A DNA stretch of 64,000 bases, from positions 1 through 64,000 of the forward strand of contig CAMHMZ010000004.1 of assembly GCA_946186375.1 (NCBI GenBank). Direction: 5' to 3'. Shown in pieces: positions 48,570 through 55,844 of this stretch. This DNA is from an uncultured Clostridia bacterium. Lineage in GTDB: Bacteria; Bacillota; Clostridia; Oscillospirales; Oscillospiraceae. Position 1 is the first letter of the stretch; the number at the start of each line of letters is the position of its first letter. A program made the position numbers and the translations under genes. Under the pieces are notes generated by a model, which saw only the letters and a program-made list of their open reading frames with translations, had not been told where the DNA came from and did not search any database.

Positions 48570-49541
48570 ATGCTGTTGAGCTTTGCGCCGATGGAGGGCG
48601 TCACATCGACAAGCTTCCGGCGGCTGCACCGGCGTTTTTTCGGCGGTGCGGATCGCTATTACGCGCCCTTTCTCTCTCCCGACAGCCAGGGCGCCGTCAA
48701 GCGAACGCTGCTCGAGGCGCTCCGCCCCGAGTCCGGCGAGGAGCTTATCACCGTGCCGCAGCTCCTCTGCTCCGAGGCGCGGATTTTTCTGACCGCCGCG
48801 GAAAAGCTGACGGAGCTGGGCTACCGGGAAATCAACCTCAATCTCGGCTGCCCCTCCGGCACGGTGACGGCCAAGCACAAGGGCGCGGGCGTGCTCTGCG
48901 ACCGCGACCAGCTGCGGCATCTGCTGGACGGGATCTTCGCCGCGCCGCCCTGCGCCGTCTCAGTCAAGACCCGGATGGGCTGGGCGAGCACCGGGGAGTT
49001 TCCCGCGCTGCTGGCGATCTACGCCGATTATCCGATTGCGGAGCTCATCGTCCATGCGCGCGACCGCGCGGGGATGTACCGCAGCAATCCGGACCTTGCG
49101 GGCTTCACCGCCGCGGTAAGCCGCCTGCCTTTCCCCGTTTGCTATAACGGCGACATCTTCTCGCCGGAGGCGCTGGAGAAGCTGCAGTCGCTCTCGCCCG
49201 GACTCGACCGGGTGATGCTCGGGCGCGGCGCCGTCGCCGATCCGGCCCTCTTCCGGCTGCTCCGGGGCGGCGCCCCGCTCTCGGCCGGGGAGCTGTCCGC
49301 CTTCTGCGAGGCGCTGCTGAACGACGCGCTGGACGCGGGGCTGCCGCCAGTCTATGCGCTCGCGCGCATGAAGGAGCTGTGGTATTATCTCCGGACAAAA
49401 TTTCCGGGCGGAGAAAAGGCGCTCAAGTCCGTCTTCAAAAGCCGCCGGATCGAGGATTACCGCGCCGCGGTGAACGCGCTTTTTGACGGCGGCTCCTTCG
49501 ATCCCCTCGCCTTTTTTGCCGGGACGGCCGATCTGTCCTGA
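48570..49541 (+). CDS. dus: tRNA-dihydrouridine synthase
   Basis: A 323-residue FMN enzyme that reduces uridines in the tRNA D-loop. The N-terminal SFAPMEGVTSTSFRRLHRRF is typical, the catalytic cysteine is Cys94 in INLNLGCPSGTV, and VSVKTRMGW and IVHARDRAGMY follow. The C-terminal helical domain (YALARMKELWYYLRTKFPGG) binds tRNA. The frame opens at 48465, but the ATG at 48570, after the promoter and GGAAGGAGGG, is the start. Which uridine it modifies cannot be told. Confidence 0.93.
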   Translation: MLLSFAPMEGVTSTSFRRLHRRFFGGADRYYAPFLSPDSQGAVKRTLLEALRPESGEELITVPQLLCSEARIFLTAAEKLTELGYREINLNLGCPSGTVTAKHKGAGVLCDRDQLRHLLDGIFAAPPCAVSVKTRMGWASTGEFPALLAIYADYPIAELIVHARDRAGMYRSNPDLAGFTAAVSRLPFPVCYNGDIFSPEALEKLQSLSPGLDRVMLGRGAVADPALFRLLRGGAPLSAGELSAFCEALLNDALDAGLPPVYALARMKELWYYLRTKFPGGEKALKSVFKSRRIEDYRAAVNALFDGGSFDPLAFFAGTADLS

Positions 49542-49577
49542 ACGCTGTCGATTTTTCGTGCATTTTCCGGCAAGCTA

Positions 49578-49586
49578 TGGTATGAT
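49578..49586 (+). promoter_or_regulatory. Extended -10 element for DUF975 gene
   Basis: TGGTATGAT (TGN followed by TATGAT), 57 bp before the ATG; no clear -35 box. Confidence 0.4.
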
Positions 49587-49643
49587 CGTATTACAGGATC
49601 GCGCTGCGCGGCATTCTGATTTCTTTGAAGGGAGAGATCATCC

Positions 49644-50429
49644 ATGGTCATTCAGATCTATAAAGAGGCTTTCGCCAAGCTTCTGAAAAAGCCCATCCGG
49701 CTCTGGGGCATTTCACTGCTGTATATGCTGCTGACCGGTCTGGCCGAGCTTCTGTTCGGCATCATCCCCGGCGTCGCCATCGGCATCTGCCTGCTGCTGG
49801 AGACTTCGATGACGCTCATCTTCCTGCGCGGCTTCCGCGGGGAGGAGATCAACACCCTGCAGCTGTTCGACTGCTTTAGTGACTGGCCCACCGCCAAGCG
49901 CGTGCTGGGCGGCATGGGCTGGATGCTGCTGTGGATCTTCATCTGGAGCCTCATCCCCATCGTCGGCCCGATCTTCGGCGCCATCCGCTCCTATGAATAT
50001 CGCCTCACCCCCTACATCCTCATGCAGGAGCCGGAGGTCAAGGCCACTGAGGCGATCAAGCTCTCCAAGGAGCGCACGAACGGCTGGAAGGGCAAGATGT
50101 TCCTGGCCGATATCCTCATCTTCGTGGCCTTCTTCCTGGCCGTGCTGATCCTGGCCGCCTTCTCCTCCATCCGCTATATTGGCTGGATCTTTGCTCTGGC
50201 GCTTGTCGTGCTGTACATCGTCTTCTTCCTTTTTGTCACGCTCTTCCTCGGCCTCGTGCAGTCGGCCTTCTATGAGAAGATCTGCGGCCGGGAGAAGGAA
50301 CCGGTCTTCGTTTACGTGCCTGCCGCTCCCGCCGCGGCGCCCTCGCCAGCCGAGGAGCCTAAGCCCGCCGAGGAGTCCAAGTCCGCGGCCGAGCCCTCGT
50401 CTGTTGATAAGCCCGATCAGAAGGGCTGA
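49644..50429 (+). CDS. DUF975 family membrane protein
   Basis: A 261-residue polytopic protein with five to six membrane helices and the DUF975 core: SYEYRLTPYILMQEPEVKAT, then EAIKLSKERTNGWKGKMFLA. The C-terminal ~35 residues form a Pro/Ala/Glu-rich tail (AAAPSPAEEPKPAEESKSAA) that the family usually lacks and that is probably disordered in the cytoplasm. DUF975 has no known function; it is widespread in gut Clostridia. GAAGGGAGAG precedes the ATG. A terminator follows. Confidence 0.85.
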   Translation: MVIQIYKEAFAKLLKKPIRLWGISLLYMLLTGLAELLFGIIPGVAIGICLLLETSMTLIFLRGFRGEEINTLQLFDCFSDWPTAKRVLGGMGWMLLWIFIWSLIPIVGPIFGAIRSYEYRLTPYILMQEPEVKATEAIKLSKERTNGWKGKMFLADILIFVAFFLAVLILAAFSSIRYIGWIFALALVVLYIVFFLFVTLFLGLVQSAFYEKICGREKEPVFVYVPAAPAAAPSPAEEPKPAEESKSAAEPSSVDKPDQKG

Positions 50430-50445
50430 CCGATCCTCTGTTTCT

Positions 50446-50484
50446 GGCCGGTCTCCCGTGCAAGCGGCGGGAGGCCGGTTTTCC
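50446..50484 (+). terminator. Rho-independent terminator after DUF975 gene
   Basis: CCGGTCTCCCG pairs with CGGGAGGCCGG (one G-T pair), then TTTTCCTTTC. Confidence 0.75.
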
Positions 50485-50533
50485 TTTCTCCCGCGGTCTT
50501 TCCGTCTTCGCGAAGAATTCTCCAAATTTCCTG

Positions 50534-50563
50534 TTGCCAAAGGCACATTTTATAGTGTATAAT
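50534..50563 (+). promoter_or_regulatory. Sigma-A-type promoter for EF-G paralogue
   Basis: TTGCCA at 50534-50539 and TATAAT at 50558-50563, spacer 18 bp. Confidence 0.65.
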
Positions 50564-50621
50564 AAATTGATTGCGAAAAAACTCTTTAATCCATAGACTT
50601 TTGACAGAGAGGAAGCAACAC

Positions 50622-52640
50622 ATGAGCTACGAAACCAAAAACATCCGCAACGTTGCCCTGCTGGGCCACGGAAACAGCGGCAAGACCAGTCTTGCCGAGA
50701 GCATGCTCTTCGTCACCGGCGCCATCGACCGTCAGGGCAAGGTCAGCGACGGCAACACCGTCTGCGACTATGACGCCGAAGAGATCAAGCGCCAGATCAC
50801 CATCTCCTCCTCCGTCGCTCCCCTGCAGTTCGGCGGAAGCAAGATCAACGTTCTCGACTGCCCCGGCTACTTCGATTTTGTCGGCGACGTTCTGTCCGCT
50901 CTCCGCGCTGTGGAGGCCGGTCTGATCCTCGTCACCGCGAAGGACGGGATCTCCGTCGGCGCCGAGCGCAGCTGGAAATACCTGAAGGCTGCCAAGCTCC
51001 CCACCGCCTTCGTCGTCAGCAAGACCGACGAGGAGCACGGCGACTACTTTGCCGTCGTCGAGGCGCTGCGCGCCAAGTACGGCAGCATCGTCGCCCCCGT
51101 CACCATCCCCAGCTCTGACGGCAAGGGCGTCATCGACCTTGTTCACAACGTCTGCTACACCTCCAACGGCGCCAAGGCCGTCAAGGGCGGCGTTCCCGCT
51201 GCTGACGCCGGTCACGCCGAGGATCTGCGCATGGAGCTGATGGAGACCGCCGCGGGCGCCACGGAAGAGCTGATGGAGAAGTTCTTTGAGACCATGGAGC
51301 TCGACGAGGCCGACATGGTCGCGGGCATCAAGGCCGGCGTGAAGGATCGCAGCGTCGTTCCCGTGTTCGCCAGCGCCGCCATGCAGAACATCGGCACCGA
51401 GGCTCTCCTGCAGGGCATTCTGGACTACATTCCCAGCCCCGCCGAGGTAGAGGGCATCGATCCCAACGGCCCCACCCTCGCCTTCGTGTTCAAGACTGTC
51501 TCCGACCAGTTCGGCAAGTACAGCTTCATCAAGGTGCTCCAGGGCAAGGTCAACTCCGATATGTCCCTGCGCGATGTGCGCGCCTCCAGCACCGACAAGC
51601 TCGGCCGTCTCTACACCATCACCGGCAAGAAGACCGTTGAGACCAAGGAAGCCTGCTGCGGCGATATCGTCGCCGTCGGCAAGATGGACTGGAAGACCGG
51701 CGACACCATCTGCGATCCCAAGAACGAGGTCGAGCTGCCCGCCATCGAGATCCCCGAGCCCTGCTACTCCATGGCCATCTCCCCGAAGACCAAGGGACAG
51801 GACGACAAGGTTGCCGGCGGTCTGGCCCGCCTGAACGAAGAGGACATCTCCTTCACGCTCGTCAACAACGCCGAGACCCATCAGATGGTCATCTCCGGCG
51901 CCGGCGATATCCAGGTGGACGTCCTCTGCGCCAAGCTCAAGAGCCGCTTCGGCGTTGAGACCGATCTGCAGCCCGCCCGCGTCGCTTACCGCGAGAAGAT
52001 CAAGGGCAAGGTCGAGGCCCACGGCCGCCACAAGAAGCAGTCCGGCGGCAGCGGCCAGTTCGGTGACGTGTGGATCCGCTTCGAGCCGCAGGAGGAGCAG
52101 GACGACATGATCTTCGCCGAGGAAGTCTTCGGCGGCTCCGTTCCCAAAAACTTCTTCCCCTCCGTCGAAAAGGGTCTGCGCAACGCTGTTCAGAAGGGCG
52201 TGCTGGCCGGTTATCCGCTGGTCGGCCTGAAGGCCGTTCTGTACGACGGCTCCTACCACCCTGTCGACTCCAACGACATGGCCTTCCAGACGGCTGCCCG
52301 TCTCGCCTACCAGGACGGCATCCCCAGGGCCAAGCCCACCATCCTTGAGCCCATCGGCCTGCTGAAGGTCACCATCCCCGACGCCAATCTCGGCGATATC
52401 ATGTCCGACATCAGCTCCAAGCGCCGCGGCACCGTGCTCGGCATGAACGCTGAAGACGGCATGCAGACGGTCGAGGCTGAGGTCCCCATGGCCGAAATGA
52501 GCAGCTACACCATCGACCTGCGCTCCATGACCCAGGGCCGCGGCAGCTTCTCGCTGAAGTTTGTCCGCTACGAAGAGGCCCCCGGCAACGTGCAGCAGAA
52601 GGTCATTGAGGAAGCCAAGGCTCTGGCCGAGCAGGAATAA
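50622..52640 (+). CDS. Elongation factor G paralogue (EF-G-like GTPase)
   Basis: A 672-residue protein with the five-domain EF-G architecture. G1 is GHGNSGKTS at 16-24; G3 is DCPGYFDF with Tyr83 in place of the catalytic His of canonical EF-G (DTPGH); G4 is SKTD at 132-135 in place of NKMD. Domain IV is present (AYREKIKGKVEAHGRHKKQS), as is the C-terminal domain V (ADIMSDI-type stretch GDIMSDISSKRRGTVLGMNA). It thus belongs to the EF-G-2-like subgroup rather than the main translocase. The ATG at 50622 has GAGAGGAAG upstream. The role (ribosome recycling, stress, or a special translocase) is open. Confidence 0.88.
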   Translation: MSYETKNIRNVALLGHGNSGKTSLAESMLFVTGAIDRQGKVSDGNTVCDYDAEEIKRQITISSSVAPLQFGGSKINVLDCPGYFDFVGDVLSALRAVEAGLILVTAKDGISVGAERSWKYLKAAKLPTAFVVSKTDEEHGDYFAVVEALRAKYGSIVAPVTIPSSDGKGVIDLVHNVCYTSNGAKAVKGGVPAADAGHAEDLRMELMETAAGATEELMEKFFETMELDEADMVAGIKAGVKDRSVVPVFASAAMQNIGTEALLQGILDYIPSPAEVEGIDPNGPTLAFVFKTVSDQFGKYSFIKVLQGKVNSDMSLRDVRASSTDKLGRLYTITGKKTVETKEACCGDIVAVGKMDWKTGDTICDPKNEVELPAIEIPEPCYSMAISPKTKGQDDKVAGGLARLNEEDISFTLVNNAETHQMVISGAGDIQVDVLCAKLKSRFGVETDLQPARVAYREKIKGKVEAHGRHKKQSGGSGQFGDVWIRFEPQEEQDDMIFAEEVFGGSVPKNFFPSVEKGLRNAVQKGVLAGYPLVGLKAVLYDGSYHPVDSNDMAFQTAARLAYQDGIPRAKPTILEPIGLLKVTIPDANLGDIMSDISSKRRGTVLGMNAEDGMQTVEAEVPMAEMSSYTIDLRSMTQGRGSFSLKFVRYEEAPGNVQQKVIEEAKALAEQE

Positions 52641-52651
52641 TCATTTGACGC

Positions 52652-52693
52652 ATAAGGCCATGCGGACGGCTTCCCCGTCCGCATGCGCCTTAT
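52652..52693 (+). terminator. Terminator after EF-G paralogue
   Basis: ATAAGGC-ATGCGGACGG pairs with CCGTCCGCAT-GCCTTAT, with a small bulge, then CTTTATTTTTG. Confidence 0.75.
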
Positions 52694-52723
52694 CTTTATT
52701 TTTGTTTCATCGGGTGAGCTATC

Positions 52724-53542
52724 ATGACGAAACAGACTGCGATCAAAAACGTGATATGGGCCATCTGCATCGGCCTGGCGCTGCTGGCACTGCTGATCGG
52801 GCTTTTTATTTCCGCTGTGGAGCACTACTACGGCGACAAGACGCGCCCGGTGATGAATATCGGCGCGCCGGTGAGCGCTTCGTCGAAGAAAGCGGACAAG
52901 GACGTCGTGCTGACGGGTCTGGCCGCCGACGGGACGCTCCACGAGCTGAAGAGCAGCGGCGACGCCGGTCAGGGCTATCTTGACGGGCTGACCTTCCTCT
53001 GCGACAGCGTGAGCCTGCCGCTGAAGAGCTCCGGGCTCGTCGCGGGCGACGTCTGGAGCGGCGAGAACGGACAGCTGCCGATGACGAGCGCCTTTGCCTG
53101 GAAGATCGTTCTTCCCAGCGACGGCTCTGTCATCGCCCCCTCCTCCGCAGTCATGGCTGTCAAGCCCAAAACGCTCGTTCTTGCCATCGGCAGTGACGAC
53201 GCCGCGGGCATTGACCGGGACGACTTTGTCGAAAACTATAAGATGCTCCTCGCCTCTCTTCGTGAGGGCAATCCGGACACGGTCATCATCTGCGGCTCGG
53301 TCTGTTCCGTCACGACAGCCTATGCGGGCTCTGCCGGGCCGAGCGCCGAGCGCGCCGCGGAGCTGAACGAATGGATCAAAGCTGTCTGCATCGACACCGG
53401 CGTTTACTATGCCGACTGGTTCTCCACGCTGACAGACGGCGGTTATCTCCGCCCCGAATACGCCGAGGCCGACGGCCGCACACTCAGCAGCGCGGGTCTC
53501 ACCGCTCTGCTCGGCTGGCTGCGCAGCCATGCCGCCTCCTGA
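52724..53542 (+). CDS. Membrane-anchored SGNH-hydrolase-like protein, degenerate
   Basis: A 272-residue protein with one N-terminal anchor (about 9-31, NVIWAICIGLALLALLIG) and an external domain with the layout of SGNH hydrolases: a strand with FLCDSVSLPLKSSGL near block I, LVLAIGSDDAAGI where block III (GxND) is expected, ENYKMLLASLREGNPDTVII, and DGRTLSSAGLTALLGWL at block V, where DGxHL is normal. The Asn of block III and the His of block V are replaced (Asp and Thr), so it is probably not an active esterase. The family call is moderate. It lies between two terminators; a ribosome site GGGTGAG is weak. Confidence 0.65.
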   Translation: MTKQTAIKNVIWAICIGLALLALLIGLFISAVEHYYGDKTRPVMNIGAPVSASSKKADKDVVLTGLAADGTLHELKSSGDAGQGYLDGLTFLCDSVSLPLKSSGLVAGDVWSGENGQLPMTSAFAWKIVLPSDGSVIAPSSAVMAVKPKTLVLAIGSDDAAGIDRDDFVENYKMLLASLREGNPDTVIICGSVCSVTTAYAGSAGPSAERAAELNEWIKAVCIDTGVYYADWFSTLTDGGYLRPEYAEADGRTLSSAGLTALLGWLRSHAAS

Positions 53543-53562
53543 CGCGCTTCCCTTTCTACCGC

Positions 53563-53595
53563 AAAGACCGCCTTGGAAAAAGGCGGTCTTTTTGT
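53563..53595 (+). terminator. Rho-independent terminator before the motor pair
   Basis: AAAGACCGCCTT pairs with AAGGCGGTCTTT, then TTGTT. It separates the SGNH-like gene from the MotA/MotB-like operon. Confidence 0.88.
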
Positions 53596-53623
53596 TAAGT
53601 TTTATTAAGCTCGTTCGATTTTG

Positions 53624-53652
53624 TTGACATATTGTAACCATTTATGTATTAT
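53624..53652 (+). promoter_or_regulatory. Near-consensus promoter of the motor pair
   Basis: TTGACA at 53624-53629, 17-bp spacer, TATTAT at 53647-53652, with TG just before the -10. The transcript would have a leader of about 150 nt before the ATG at 53808. Confidence 0.8.
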
Positions 53653-53807
53653 GTCAGTATGTCGTTTTGCATATTTCAGCATTTTTCCCCGGAAAAGACC
53701 TTGCATTCCCATCGTTTCAGTCGTTTCATCCCTTAGTCGCCGCACGAAGCTCCGGCTCAGAATACCCGCGAGCTGTGCTCCCGGATCGAGATAAAGGAGG
53801 ACTCTCT

Positions 53808-54752
53808 ATGGACCATTTGAAGAACATGCCCTTTGCCGGGTTTGTGGTCATCGTGATCATCGGCATCCTGTTCGTGCTGGCGGTCGCGCTGCTGTTTTAC
53901 GTGTATCTCCGCTATAAGCTTCTGGCGCGCAGGGCCAGCGGCTCGGATGAGGACAAGTGGGGCTTTCGCGCAAAGCTCATGGCCTCCTACAAGGACGCCT
54001 ACAAGCGCTACGGCCAGGACGTGAACACCCCGGCGATCATCTCAGACGCGGTTTCCACAAGGCTTGCCGGTCTGCTGCTGTGCGAGCGCTTTCTGAACAA
54101 CGCCGTCTCGCTCTTTGTGACACTCGGTCTCTTCGGCACCTTCCTCGGCCTGAGCATGTCCGTCACCTCGCTGACGGAGCTTATCAGCTATTCGAACACC
54201 GAGGAGTGGCTGAGCGTGCTGGACAGCGTCGGCGGCGGGCTGATGAGTGCGCTAAGCGGCATGGGCGTGGCCTTTTACACCTCGCTTGCCGGTGCGGGCT
54301 GCTCGATCGTGCTGACGATCCTGCGCACGATCTTCAATCCCCAGGCGCAGCGCGAAAAGCTCGAAACGCGGCTGGAGCTCTGGCTCGATACGGAGCTGGC
54401 CCCCACGCTGAGCACCGCCGCGGCACGTGACGACGCTTCTCTTGTGCGCAGCATGATCGACGCCATGAACGCCGTTGCCGGTGAGTTCAAAGCGACGCTG
54501 TCTGCCGCCGCCCTGGCCTACACGGATTCTGCCAAGACGACCGCGGCCGCCTTCGCTCAGACAGCCCAGAGCAACCGCGAGGCTATGAGCTCCTTTGATG
54601 AGGCCATCGGGCGCTTCAACGACGGCGTACATGACTTCTCCGAGGTCGATTACAACCTGCGCGGCAGCGTGGAGCGCATGGATCTGGCCGTGCGTGACCT
54701 TGCAAGCGCGCTGCGGGAGATCAACCGCCGCATGGAAGGAGCCCGGCAATGA
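53808..54752 (+). CDS. MotA/TolQ/ExbB-type proton channel, ZorA-like
   Basis: A 314-residue inner-membrane channel subunit. Three membrane helices: about 9-35, 98-120 (AVSLFVTLGLFGTFLGLSMS) and 148-173 (GMGVAFYTSLAGAGCSIVLT); the last two form the conserved MotA/TolQ pore pair. From about 175 a helical, Ala-rich tail of some 140 residues reaches into the cytoplasm. It should form a pentamer around two copies of the following protein and convert ion flow into rotation. ZorA of Zorya defence has the same core but a much longer tail. The ATG at 53808 has AAAGGAGG; a frame open since 53667 is not used. It overlaps the next gene by 4 bp. Confidence 0.85.
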   Translation: MDHLKNMPFAGFVVIVIIGILFVLAVALLFYVYLRYKLLARRASGSDEDKWGFRAKLMASYKDAYKRYGQDVNTPAIISDAVSTRLAGLLLCERFLNNAVSLFVTLGLFGTFLGLSMSVTSLTELISYSNTEEWLSVLDSVGGGLMSALSGMGVAFYTSLAGAGCSIVLTILRTIFNPQAQREKLETRLELWLDTELAPTLSTAAARDDASLVRSMIDAMNAVAGEFKATLSAAALAYTDSAKTTAAAFAQTAQSNREAMSSFDEAIGRFNDGVHDFSEVDYNLRGSVERMDLAVRDLASALREINRRMEGARQ

Positions 54753-55789
54753 GGCGCCAGTACGCGGGACGCAGCGACGCGCTCGTCCGTTCCCCCGAGG
54801 GAGAGCAGGGCTTCTGGCCCTCCTATGCCGACATGATGTCGGCAGTGGCGCTGATTTTATTCTTTTTGATGCTGCTCAGCTATATCCAGAACCTCATCAC
54901 CGGCAACGACCTGCAAAACACGCAGGAGCTCCTCAGTGATACCCAGACGAAGCTCAGCCAGACGCAGACGACGCTCAAAGAGACCGAGGTCGAGCTGAGT
55001 GACACTCAGGACGCCCTCACGCTGACGCTGAAGGAGGTCGAGGAGGCGGAAACGGAGCTTCATAAGATCACGATCGATCTGGATGAAGCCAAGCTCACTC
55101 TGCAGGAGCAGAGGGAAGAGCTCTCCGCCCAGGATAAGCTTCTGGCCGATCAGAAGGCGCTCATCGGCGAACAGGAGGAATACATGAAGGCCGCCTCCGA
55201 GGAGCTGCTGGCCATGCGCAGCCAGATGCAGACCATCGCCGTGCTGCGCCTGTCGATCCTCGAGAAGGTGCGCGACGGCATCGTGCGCGTGATGGGCGAC
55301 GCGAGCAAGGTCAGCATCAGCGAAAACGGCAACATCGTGCTGAGCGAGGACATTCTCTTCGATGTAGGTTCCTCCGACGTCAAATCTGACGCGCGGCCCG
55401 CGCTCGACCAGCTTGCCACGGTCTTTGCCGATTTCCTCTCCAGCGATGAAAACGCCAAATACGTCGACAGCATCGTCATCTCCGGTCACACCGACAGCAC
55501 CGGCGACGACGCGTATAACCGGGAGCTGTCCACCGCGCGCGCCAATTCCGTGCTCGGCTATCTGCTCACGACCCGCAGCCGCGCACTCGGCCGCTACGCC
55601 TCCTATTTCTGCTCCGCAGGCTACGGCAAGACCCGTCCCGTCGCGGACAACGCCACGGAGGCCGGGCGCGCCGCTAACCGCCGTATCGAGATCTCCATCA
55701 TCCTGCGCGACGACACCGTGCTCGAGATCGTGGAGAGCTACCTCGACATCGAGGTGCCCGAAAGTCTGACCGTTTCGGAGACGCCCTGA
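54749..55789 (+). CDS. OmpA/MotB-type stator protein, ZorB-like
   Basis: A 346-residue partner of the preceding channel gene. Cytoplasmic N-terminus, one membrane helix at about 28-50 starting FWPSYADMMSAVALILFF with the ion-binding Asp28, a coiled coil at about 55-160 rich in Thr/Glu/Leu (LSDTQTKLSQTQTTLKETEV), and an OmpA-like peptidoglycan-binding domain at about 195-330 (ISGHTDSTGDDAYNRELSTA, then AGRAANRRIEISI). The YADMM motif is typical of ZorB-like and other non-flagellar stators. It overlaps the channel gene by 4 bp. No flagellar, Tol or Exb genes are near, nor zorC/D/E. Confidence 0.87.
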   Translation: MRRQYAGRSDALVRSPEGEQGFWPSYADMMSAVALILFFLMLLSYIQNLITGNDLQNTQELLSDTQTKLSQTQTTLKETEVELSDTQDALTLTLKEVEEAETELHKITIDLDEAKLTLQEQREELSAQDKLLADQKALIGEQEEYMKAASEELLAMRSQMQTIAVLRLSILEKVRDGIVRVMGDASKVSISENGNIVLSEDILFDVGSSDVKSDARPALDQLATVFADFLSSDENAKYVDSIVISGHTDSTGDDAYNRELSTARANSVLGYLLTTRSRALGRYASYFCSAGYGKTRPVADNATEAGRAANRRIEISIILRDDTVLEIVESYLDIEVPESLTVSETP

Positions 55790-55801
55790 CAAAAAACATA
55801 G

Positions 55802-55843
55802 AAAAACAGCTGCCTCGGTTTGACCGAAGCAGCTGTTTTTTTG
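55802..55843. terminator. Bidirectional terminator between convergent genes
   Basis: AAAAACAGCTGC pairs with GCAGCTGTTTTT, with an inner TCGGTTTGACCGA stem; T-runs on both sides. It serves the motor pair and the convergent carboxylesterase. Confidence 0.85.
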
Positions 55844-55844
55844 T

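Noticed and set aside
50586-52259. Open frame of 557 codons antisense to the EF-G paralogue
   Set aside because: Shadow of a strongly codon-biased gene; product is Gly/Asp/His/Leu low complexity.
53653-53807. Riboswitch in the long leader of the motor operon
   Set aside because: No known aptamer pattern or terminator/antiterminator pair was recognised; kept only as a long leader.
52724-54752. SGNH-like gene in one operon with the motor pair
   Set aside because: A strong terminator (53563-53595) and a near-consensus promoter (53624-53652) lie between them.
53808-55789. Complete Zorya system
   Set aside because: Only the A/B-like core is present. The next gene is a convergent carboxylesterase and the previous one an SGNH-like protein behind a terminator; no zorC, zorD or zorE helicase/nuclease is seen.
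53808-55789. Flagellar MotA/MotB
   Set aside because: No flagellar or chemotaxis gene in 64 kb, and the stator has a long coiled coil and the YADMM motif of non-flagellar types.
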